29,136 nt of DNA from Bacillota bacterium (GTDB lineage Bacteria > Bacillota > Clostridia > Lachnospirales > Lachnospiraceae), in NCBI GenBank assembly GCA_023421075.1, contig JAEZUM010000068.1, forward strand, positions 1 to 29,136, written 5' to 3'. Both the position numbers and the translations under genes were made by a program. Position 1 is the first letter of the stretch. Each line of letters starts with the position of its first letter. Below the pieces are notes generated by a model. It made no database searches. It worked only from the letters and a program-made list of their open reading frames with translations, and was not told the DNA's origin. Shown one piece after another: positions 7,687-13,717 of the stretch.

Positions 7687-7770
7687 ATGTTAATCACCAA
7701 TGCTGATTCAACTGACTTTACCAGAAAATTCCTTGGGTTGACAAATACAACCCAAGGAATTCTATTGTAA
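7687..7770 (+). CDS. Small ORF of 27 codons, unknown
   Basis: The frame starts MLITNADSTDF and ends TQGILL. Its ATG follows AGGAGGG (7673-7679) by 7 bases, one of the best ribosome sites in the window, and a plausible promoter lies upstream. Oddly, its last third forms the 14-bp stem that should end both this transcript and fhs. No membrane segment, leader signature or relative is recognised. It may be a genuine micropeptide, the remains of a longer gene, or chance. It is the only candidate gene in the 345-base stretch between sod and fhs. Confidence 0.35.
   Translation: MLITNADSTDFTRKFLGLTNTTQGILL
7727..7761. terminator. Bidirectional terminator between fhs and the small ORF
   Basis: Arms 7727-7740 and 7748-7761 pair perfectly over 14 bp with a 7-base loop. 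It lies 49 bases past the fhs stop. T-runs are short in both directions (TTTT on the minus strand), but the stem is very stable. Confidence 0.75.
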
Positions 7771-7809
7771 TTATATCTTTAAAACCTAATAAATATACGA
7801 TCTAATCCT

Positions 7810-9480
7810 TTAGAACAAACCGGTTATTTTACCGTTATCATCCACATCGATACCCTCTGCTGCAGGAACCTTAGGCAAACCGGGCATGGTCATTACGGTA
7901 CCGGTAATAGCAACCACGAAACCAGCACCGGCAGATACGTACACTTCACGAATATGAATATCAAAGTCGGTGGGTCTGCCCAGCTTGGTAGCATCATCCG
8001 ACAAAGAATATTGGTTCTTCGCCATACAGATTGGAAGCTCCTTGTAGCCCAAGGCTTCTATGGTCTTAATTGCACTCTCTGCAGCCGGATCATAGGTCAC
8101 CCCTGTAGCACCGTAGATTTCTTTTGCAATCGTTTCGATCTTTTCTTTGATCGATAAGGTTACGTCATATAATGGTTGATAATTACTCTGTTTCGTCTCT
8201 GTCGTTGCCAAGACCTTCTTCGCTAGGTCAATACCACCTTCGCTACCCTTCTCCCATACCTCACAAAGGGAGAATTCGCAGTCTCGTTCTTCACAGAAAT
8301 TCTTCACATAGTTTAACTCTGCTTCGGTATCGGATACAAAACGATTTAAGCTTACTACTACAGGAACACCGAATTTCTGAAGGTTTTCAATGTGTTTCTC
8401 CAGATTTACGATACCCTTCTTCAACGCCTCCAGATTCTCGGAACCAAGATCTGCTTTTGCTACCCCTCCATTATATTTTAAAGCCCTTATGGTTGCAACC
8501 AACACAACAACATCTGGTTTCAGGCCTGCCATCCTGCATTTGATATCAAGGAATTTCTCAGCACCCAGATCTGCTCCAAAACCTGCCTCGGTAACAACAA
8601 CATCTGCTAATTTTAAAGCCGTCTTAGTAGCTCTGACACTGTTACAGCCATGAGCAATATTGGCAAAGGGTCCGCCGTGTATAATCGCCGGCGTATTCTC
8701 CAGCGTCTGAATCAGGTTCGGCTTTATGGCATCCTTTAAAAGCGCGGCCATAGCACCTACTGCATTAATCTGTTTTGCTGTAACCGGCTTTCCGTCATAA
8801 GTATAAGCTACAACGATACGACCAAGACGATCCTTCAGATCCTTCATATCATCAGCCAGGCACAGTACAGCCATAATTTCGGAAGCAACCGTTATGATAA
8901 AATGATCTTCACGAACCACTCCGTCCGCTTTACGGCCAAGACCCACCACGATATTACGAAGTACTCTGTCATTCATATCAACACAACGTTTCCATACGAT
9001 CTGATTGGTATCAATATTCAAGGTATTCCCCTGTTGTATATGATTATCTAACATTGCAGCAAGAAGATTATTTGCTGAGGTAATCGCATGGAAATCTCCG
9101 GTAAAATGAAGATTTAGATCCTCCATCGGTACTACCTGAGCGTAACCACCTCCGGCTGCACCTCCTTTGATACCAAAACACGGACCGAGAGATGGCTCGC
9201 GAAGTGCAATACAGGAACGAACCTGCATCAGACCCAAGGCCTGTCCCAGACCTACTGTCGTTGTAGTCTTTCCCTCTCCCGCCGGAGTCGGATTAATCGC
9301 TGTAACCAGAACCAGCTTACCATCCGGATTATTTTTCACCTTATCCCATAATTCATCGGACAACTTTGCTTTATGCTTTCCGTAGTACTCCAAATCCTCC
9401 TCTGAGATCCCAAGCCTCTCTGCTACTTCTCTGATATGCTTAAGCTGTGCTTCCTGTGCGATTTGAATGTCTGATTTCAT
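7810..9480 (-). CDS. fhs: Formate-tetrahydrofolate ligase
   Basis: Makes 10-formyl-tetrahydrofolate from formate, ATP and tetrahydrofolate. This feeds purine synthesis, Met-tRNA formylation and, in acetogens, the methyl branch of the Wood-Ljungdahl pathway. The 556-residue length matches the homotetrameric bacterial enzyme. The nucleotide loop TPAGEGKTTTT is near residues 66-76. The strongly conserved REPSLGPCFGIKGG block is near 94-107, followed by LNLHFTGDFHA near 122-132. The sequence is intact throughout. The gene stands alone; no folD, metF or acsA genes are near, so acetogenesis cannot be inferred. An AGGCAGGG ribosome site and a good promoter precede it. No tetrahydrofolate riboswitch fits in the short leader. 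Confidence 0.98.
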   Translation of the reverse strand: MKSDIQIAQEAQLKHIREVAERLGISEEDLEYYGKHKAKLSDELWDKVKNNPDGKLVLVTAINPTPAGEGKTTTTVGLGQALGLMQVRSCIALREPSLGPCFGIKGGAAGGGYAQVVPMEDLNLHFTGDFHAITSANNLLAAMLDNHIQQGNTLNIDTNQIVWKRCVDMNDRVLRNIVVGLGRKADGVVREDHFIITVASEIMAVLCLADDMKDLKDRLGRIVVAYTYDGKPVTAKQINAVGAMAALLKDAIKPNLIQTLENTPAIIHGGPFANIAHGCNSVRATKTALKLADVVVTEAGFGADLGAEKFLDIKCRMAGLKPDVVVLVATIRALKYNGGVAKADLGSENLEALKKGIVNLEKHIENLQKFGVPVVVSLNRFVSDTEAELNYVKNFCEERDCEFSLCEVWEKGSEGGIDLAKKVLATTETKQSNYQPLYDVTLSIKEKIETIAKEIYGATGVTYDPAAESAIKTIEALGYKELPICMAKNQYSLSDDATKLGRPTDFDIHIREVYVSAGAGFVVAITGTVMTMPGLPKVPAAEGIDVDDNGKITGLF

Positions 9481-9534
9481 TCGTATAGCCCTGCCTTTCT
9501 AGGATTTATAATTCTTATTGGTATTATAGTTATG

Positions 9535-9562
9535 ATTGTAGCATTTATACTCCATTTATCAA
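9535..9562 (-). promoter_or_regulatory. Promoter of fhs
   Basis: Minus strand: TTGATA (9557-9562), 16 bases, TACAAT (9535-9540). The predicted leader is about 45 bases. Confidence 0.6.
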
Positions 9563-9612
9563 GATGTGACAGTGATTTTAACTTATTAAATATTTTAATA
9601 AATTAGAATCGT

Positions 9613-9668
9613 TCCGGTCGTATCATTGCAAGCAAGCTTGCATGATACTCACTACGCTTTTTATTATA
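9613..9668 (+). repeat. Hairpin repeat, copy 1
   Basis: A 56-bp unit identical over its length to copy 2 at 9702-9757. Its core (9620-9648) folds into a 12-bp stem with one bulged T and a CAAG loop, followed by CTCACTACGC and a T-run. A third, diverged copy lies in reverse orientation at 26395-26468. There is no transposase or CRISPR-like spacing. The copies fill most of the 453-base gap between fhs and the HAD gene. Confidence 0.85.
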
Positions 9669-9694
9669 TCATGAATTAAAAGCATATTCATGAT
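9668..9694. repeat. Hairpin between the two repeat copies
   Basis: ATCATGAAT (9668-9676) pairs with ATTCATGAT (9686-9694) over 9 bp. Its right arm overlaps the extended left flank that copy 2 shares with copy 3. Confidence 0.5.
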
Positions 9695-9701
9695 CGCCAG
9701 C

Positions 9702-9757
9702 TCCGGTCGTATCATTGCAAGCAAGCTTGCATGATACTCACTACGCTTTTTATTATA
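9702..9757 (+). repeat. Hairpin repeat, copy 2
   Basis: Identical 56-bp partner of copy 1, with its hairpin at 9709-9737. Homology to the third copy extends further left, to about 9682 (GCATATTCATGATCGCCAGC), so the full unit is about 76 bp. Confidence 0.85.
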
Positions 9758-9847
9758 CTAAATTATGGACATCTATTCAACGATATAATCCAAGTCTAGC
9801 CATTAACAGCTGTCTAATTCACTCGAATAATAAATTATAAAAAGTTC

Positions 9848-9876
9848 TTGCGTTTAGAAATGGGTAAAGTTATACT
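9848..9876 (+). promoter_or_regulatory. Promoter of the HAD phosphatase gene
   Basis: TTGCGT (9848-9853), 17 bases, TATACT (9871-9876). It lies after the two hairpin repeats, so they should not be part of this message. Confidence 0.55.
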
Positions 9877-9933
9877 ATTAATAATTTACATACCAAATGA
9901 TACTGTTTTACTGAAATAGAAAGGATGTACCTC

Positions 9934-10578
9934 ATGAGATATAATACCGTGATTTTTGATTTAGACGGAACCCTGTTGAATACTTTGGATGATTTACGAG
10001 ATAGCCTTAACGAAGTGCTGACTTCCAAGGGTTATGCTCCTAAGAGTCTCGAGGAGGTAAGACGTTTCGTTGGTAACGGAGTAAGAAATCTCATACGGAT
10101 GTCCGTTCCTAAGGAGTGCAGTGATGAGGTGGTTACACAGGTTATGGAGGAGTTCAAAGATAATTACAGACAGAATATGCAGAATAAAACCAGACCTTAT
10201 AACGGTATTATGGAGTTGTTACTGGACTTATACCGCTACAATTATAAGATAGCAATTGTTTCTAATAAATACGACTCAGCCGTTAAGGAGTTAGCAAGAA
10301 CCTACTTCGGCAATCTGATACCGGTTGCGATTGGTGAGACCAGCGAAATCAAGAGAAAACCCGCTCCGGACAGCATCTTTACCGCAGTAAAGGAGCTCGG
10401 CTCCAGTTTAAGCTCTACGGTTCTGGTCGGTGATTCCGAAACCGATGTTCAGACCGCCAAGAATGCAGGTATCCCTTGTATCGGTGTTACCTGGGGCTTT
10501 CGATGCCGTGAGGTACTTCGAAGCGAAGGTGCAGATTATCTGATTGACACACCAAAGGAACTTTTAACTTTAATCTAA
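9934..10578 (+). CDS. HAD-superfamily hydrolase, phosphoglycolate phosphatase-like
   Basis: Predicted small-molecule phosphatase of the Gph/PpaX type. The 214-residue form starts at the ATG 8 bases after AAAGGA; the ATG three codons earlier touches that ribosome site and is unlikely. HAD motif I is FDLDGTL with nucleophile D9 and D11. Motif II is the SNKYD segment, motif III the lysine of KRKPAPD, and motif IV GDSETDVQTAKNAG. The helical C1 cap lies between motifs I and II. All catalytic residues are present. Relatives act on phosphoglycolate, pyrophosphate or other small phosphates, so the substrate is not assigned. Its own promoter and terminator make it monocistronic. Confidence 0.88.
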   Translation: MRYNTVIFDLDGTLLNTLDDLRDSLNEVLTSKGYAPKSLEEVRRFVGNGVRNLIRMSVPKECSDEVVTQVMEEFKDNYRQNMQNKTRPYNGIMELLLDLYRYNYKIAIVSNKYDSAVKELARTYFGNLIPVAIGETSEIKRKPAPDSIFTAVKELGSSLSSTVLVGDSETDVQTAKNAGIPCIGVTWGFRCREVLRSEGADYLIDTPKELLTLI

Positions 10579-10602
10579 TGAATTTAATAAAAGATTACAT
10601 AG

Positions 10603-10648
10603 AAACAGATGGCTTGACTACAAAATTTGTGGTCTCAGCCATCTGTTT
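10603..10648. terminator. Bidirectional terminator between HAD and carboxypeptidase genes
   Basis: AAACAGATGGCT (10603-10614) pairs with AGCCATCTGTTT (10637-10648). The pairing continues inward through GACTACAAA and TTTGTGGTC with one G-U. A T5 tail lies on the plus side and the complementary A-run lies on the other. It serves the two convergent genes. Confidence 0.85.
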
Positions 10649-10658
10649 TTATCATCAC

Positions 10659-11696
10659 TTAAATCACTGCTCCTTCGAGGATAGTGAAGGTCTTGTTCTC
10701 ACAGTCAATCTCAGCCAGTGCTCCGTAAGGAAGGCAGATCTTCGGTTCGGTATGTCCGAAATTCATATTTACCAATACCGGTAAATCTTCTCTGTGAAAC
10801 TCTGCTAAAACCTGTTTGATCACATCATTATATTCCTTATAGAACTCCTCGTCCTGAGGCTTACCGAAGATAATACCGTGCAGACGCCCCAGAATACCGT
10901 TCATCCCATAGATTCGAAGAGCCACCTCCACATACCATACCGGCGGTTTATCCTCCGAGGTCTCAAGGAAAAGTATCGCATGATCAAAGGCGGACAATTC
11001 AGGAAACAACTCCGTACCTCTAAGCATATCAAAGACTTCAAGACATCCTCCCAGGAGTCTTCCTTGCACACTACCCTTGCCCTGAAGCAGCTCGTAGCCT
11101 GTATTTGACTTCCTATTTCTTAATATATTTTTATTTTCCACAAACCAGGGAAGGTGTTCACTGGTCCATTCCTTTGCAGGGGGAATGATACCGACTGGAT
11201 TCTCTGTAAACAGAGTCTTTTTTATGTATTCGATTGTATAGTCATCCATCGCAATATTTTCTGCAAAATCCATAAGTAAGGTCGGGCCATAGATACTGGA
11301 TATTCCGGCCTTATAGCAGATCAAGTGGGTTGTGGTTGAATCGGAATAGCCCATGAAGATCTTTGGATTGTTGCGAATTACATCAAAATCAATATAAGGA
11401 AGCATCCTTACGCTCTCTATTCCGCCGATGCAGGCAATGATAGCTTTAATCTCCGGATCGGCAAAGGCCTTCATTAAATCCTCTGCTCTCTTCTCCGGGT
11501 GAGCATAGATATATTCCGTACCCTTCAACGTATGCTCCATCTCTACAACAGTAAGACCGAACACCTTCTCCAGGCGTTCCTTTCCCTGTTGGTACCTCCA
11601 CAAAATAGTAGCATCCCCGGCACCACCCCAGGATAAGCTGACTGTAGCAACCTTATCTCCTGGCTTTAATTTCTGTGGCTTCAATAATTCTTTCAT
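10659..11696 (-). CDS. S66-family serine carboxypeptidase, LD-carboxypeptidase/MccF-like
   Basis: Predicted cytoplasmic serine peptidase that cleaves amide bonds near a C terminus. Family members trim tetrapeptides from recycled murein (LdcA) or inactivate peptide-nucleotide antibiotics (MccF). The catalytic set is visible: nucleophile Ser in GYSDSTTTH, Glu in FLETSEDKPP, and His in NFGHTEPK. The LETSE form and the ~345-residue length point to the MccF-like rather than the classic LdcA branch. The chosen ATG (11694-11696) sits 9 bases after GGTGAGG, which overlaps the end of the upstream ligase gene. The longer frame adds only five codons. It is last in an operon with two ATP-grasp ligases, which suggests it hydrolyses or edits what they make; that is inference. 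Confidence 0.87.
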   Translation of the reverse strand: MKELLKPQKLKPGDKVATVSLSWGGAGDATILWRYQQGKERLEKVFGLTVVEMEHTLKGTEYIYAHPEKRAEDLMKAFADPEIKAIIACIGGIESVRMLPYIDFDVIRNNPKIFMGYSDSTTTHLICYKAGISSIYGPTLLMDFAENIAMDDYTIEYIKKTLFTENPVGIIPPAKEWTSEHLPWFVENKNILRNRKSNTGYELLQGKGSVQGRLLGGCLEVFDMLRGTELFPELSAFDHAILFLETSEDKPPVWYVEVALRIYGMNGILGRLHGIIFGKPQDEEFYKEYNDVIKQVLAEFHREDLPVLVNMNFGHTEPKICLPYGALAEIDCENKTFTILEGAVI

Positions 11697-11716
11697 CTTC
11701 CGACACCTCACCTTTC

Positions 11717-12586
11717 TTAATCCAATTTACCCTTTATAAAGGACAAATACTTCTCAACGATATTTATATCCGAGCATTGGTAAAGCATACGAGATCCAAC
11801 TACATCTTCGATCTCATTAAATATCAGCTCCCCTTCTTCTCCGATAATGAAATCGATCCCTACAAGTCCAAAATCAAATTCCTGTATGATACGGTTGACG
11901 ATATCGATCTCTGCATTCGACAATGTATAGAGCTTCACCTCACCGCCCAGAGAAAAATTAGACTTAAAGCCCTCCTTGGCAGTGCGAAGGACGGCTGTTA
12001 TTATGGTTGTCCCGATGACATATACTCTTAAATCCTGATTCCTGGTACCGGTCAGCGGCTGAACGACAACATCACTGTTCCCCAGCTTTTGAATCACCTC
12101 GCTATAATCAGATCCATCCATCGCTTGATTTCCCGGAATTAAAAATACCTGACTTCCTCCATGACCCTCTACTGCCTTAATCACTGTCGGACTCTGTACC
12201 GCATCGATTACCTTCCTGATCTGTGCATTATGATAGAAGGAGGAATCCACCATCTTAATGCCCGTCCTGGCAAGAAATTGATAGGTTTTTGCTTTATCAT
12301 TACAGATCTCGGCTACAAAGGAGTTATTAAACACCGGAATCCCCATGTATTCCAAATGTTTATTCAACAGAGGATATATGGCACGGCAGATTGCAAAATC
12401 CGGCTTGTCCGGCTCTACGTTTTGATGGGTAAGAATCCATCGACCATCCCGAACGCCAAATTCGATATCTTCTACTAGAAGAAGCTTGATCACAATTCCA
12501 AGCTTGGCTCCTTCCTCGAGATAGAAGTCGATATATTGTTTATTATTAACTGCATTGTCACGATGATAGATCATCCATGCGACCAT
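11717..12586 (-). CDS. RimK-like ATP-grasp ligase, second of a pair
   Basis: A 289-residue ATP-grasp enzyme, expected to activate a carboxylate as acyl phosphate and join it to an amine or thiol. The pre-ATP-grasp domain covers about residues 1-95. The ATP-grasp core includes KAVEGHGGSQVFL, the RNQDLRVYVIG strand, the FSLGGEVKLY segment and the metal-binding IDFIIGEEGELIFNEIEDVVG near the end. The metal motif is E-x-E-D rather than the E-x-N of RimK, so substrate chemistry may differ from its neighbour. A ribosome site overlaps the stop of the preceding gene, with 7 bases between the genes. No precursor peptide or carrier is seen nearby, so the product is unknown. Confidence 0.85.
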   Translation of the reverse strand: MVAWMIYHRDNAVNNKQYIDFYLEEGAKLGIVIKLLLVEDIEFGVRDGRWILTHQNVEPDKPDFAICRAIYPLLNKHLEYMGIPVFNNSFVAEICNDKAKTYQFLARTGIKMVDSSFYHNAQIRKVIDAVQSPTVIKAVEGHGGSQVFLIPGNQAMDGSDYSEVIQKLGNSDVVVQPLTGTRNQDLRVYVIGTTIITAVLRTAKEGFKSNFSLGGEVKLYTLSNAEIDIVNRIIQEFDFGLVGIDFIIGEEGELIFNEIEDVVGSRMLYQCSDINIVEKYLSFIKGKLD

Positions 12587-12593
12587 CTTACTC

Positions 12594-13466
12594 TCACCTC
12601 TTATTTCTTATATGTTCTATGATTGAATCGGCAGCATTCACTCCGGTACAGTCAAATATATTCTTAAAATGGGCATTGGAATTCACCTCACAGATCACCG
12701 GTTCCTCATGCTCACCGAACAGGATATCCACTCCGGCAAAGTCTAGACCGATAATCTCGCAGCAACGAACCGCCAATTCCTTCTGCCTCATAGTTGGTTC
12801 ATAAGGCTGCATTTTGCCTCCTATGGTGAGATTCGCACGAAAATCACCATTCTCCGAATGTCGGTACATGCTTGCAATCACTCTGCCCCCGACTACCTGA
12901 AGGCGTAGATCCCTGCCATAGCTAGACTTTACGAATTCCTGGAAAATCACCGGCTTTGCTCCGATCGTTTCCATTCTCTCTCTGACTTCTTCCTCACTGT
13001 GAACCAGATAGACCTGTTGTCCAAAGGATCCAAAACATTCCTTGATGATCATCGGATAACCAAGACATCTGCCGATTTCTTCTAAGAAATTATAATTGGT
13101 ATACCCGATATTATCAAAGGTCTTGGGAGCAATGATCGTCCTGGGCATCGGGATGTCTTTGTTCATCAAGGTCAAATGGGTTAATGCTTTATCATCACAG
13201 ATCTCGATTGCCTTAGATGAGTTAAATACCGGATATCCCAGGTTCTCCAGAAACGCAGCAAGCTTTACATCCTTATCCCAGAAAAGAATAAAATCCGCCA
13301 GCTTATCCTTGTTCGTGTTCGATATATCAATTAAAAGCTGAGCATTGGTCCGAAGTTCCAGGTATATGTTTTGTTTTTTAGCAGCTTCTATAAGCCATTC
13401 ATGAATCTCATTAAATTTATTGGAATACAGAAATTCGTTTACGATTAATAACCCCTTCAAGTTCAC
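12594..13466 (-). CDS. RimK-like ATP-grasp ligase, first of a pair
   Basis: A 290-residue protein of the alpha-L-glutamate-ligase-like ATP-grasp group. It has an N-terminal Rossmann-like domain (to about residue 100), the ATP loop KECFGSFGQQVYLV, a YGRDLRLQVVGGRV strand, FRANLTIGGK and the metal-binding VDILFGEHEEPVICEVNSN with E-x-N. It begins at GTG, five bases after GGAGGG. It is only distantly similar to the next ligase, so the pair is not a recent duplication. Both share the N-terminal FNSS/FNNS then EIC-DKA pattern, which shows common descent. It leads a tightly spaced operon with the second ligase and an MccF-like peptidase. Confidence 0.86.
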   Translation of the reverse strand: MNLKGLLIVNEFLYSNKFNEIHEWLIEAAKKQNIYLELRTNAQLLIDISNTNKDKLADFILFWDKDVKLAAFLENLGYPVFNSSKAIEICDDKALTHLTLMNKDIPMPRTIIAPKTFDNIGYTNYNFLEEIGRCLGYPMIIKECFGSFGQQVYLVHSEEEVRERMETIGAKPVIFQEFVKSSYGRDLRLQVVGGRVIASMYRHSENGDFRANLTIGGKMQPYEPTMRQKELAVRCCEIIGLDFAGVDILFGEHEEPVICEVNSNAHFKNIFDCTGVNAADSIIEHIRNKR

Positions 13467-13478
13467 CTAGCCCTCCAT

Positions 13479-13499
13479 TCAAATATCATGAGTATTCAT
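13479..13499 (-). CDS. Possible six-codon leader peptide of the ligase operon
   Basis: ATG-AAT-ACT-CAT-GAT-ATT-TGA (MNTHDI) follows AAGGAG by five bases, a better ribosome site than that of the ligase itself. It ends 12 bases before the GTG start of the ligase and overlaps no other gene. It could couple or tune translation. It may also be chance, and no attenuator hairpin accompanies it. Confidence 0.25.
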   Translation of the reverse strand: MNTHDI

Positions 13500-13522
13500 A
13501 ATCACTCCTTAATTTATCGCCT

Positions 13523-13552
13523 ATTGTAGCACATATTATATCCAATTACCAA
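13523..13552 (-). promoter_or_regulatory. Promoter of the ATP-grasp/peptidase operon
   Basis: Minus strand: TTGGTA (13547-13552), 18 bases, TACAAT (13523-13528). The leader is about 50 bases. Confidence 0.55.
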
Positions 13553-13613
13553 TAAAATCTTATAAACCGCTAATCATATGGAGACGTTCAATTGCTCCCA
13601 TCATAGGCACAGC

Positions 13614-13652
13614 AAACAGGGCTCCGCACATTATCATGTGAGAGCCCTGTTT
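13614..13652 (-). terminator. Terminator downstream of ftsK/spoIIIE
   Basis: AAACAGGGCTC (13614-13624) pairs with GAGCCCTGTTT (13642-13652), with an inner CACAT/ATGTG stem. It lies 66 bases beyond the ftsK stop and separates it from the ligase operon. Confidence 0.75.
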
Positions 13653-13717
13653 ACAGTTATACTATTCAATTCTAAAACCGAGAATATAGGCGATAATACC
13701 AACAGCGATGATTCCCT

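Noticed and set aside
8172..8543. A 123-codon plus-strand frame inside fhs
   Set aside because: It is wholly antisense to conserved fhs codons and its translation is low-complexity (S/L/P rich). It is a shadow frame.
9481..9534. Tetrahydrofolate riboswitch before fhs
   Set aside because: The predicted leader is about 45 bases, too short, and carries none of the conserved core.
9613..9757. Possible CRISPR or attachment-site repeats
   Set aside because: Only two adjacent copies exist, the spacer between them is itself a hairpin, and the third copy is 17 kb away in reverse. No cas or integrase gene is present.
10659..13466. Graspetide (microviridin-type) biosynthesis cluster
   Set aside because: No precursor peptide with repeated core motifs and no transporter were found within the operon or its flanks. 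The ligases look like general RimK-like enzymes.
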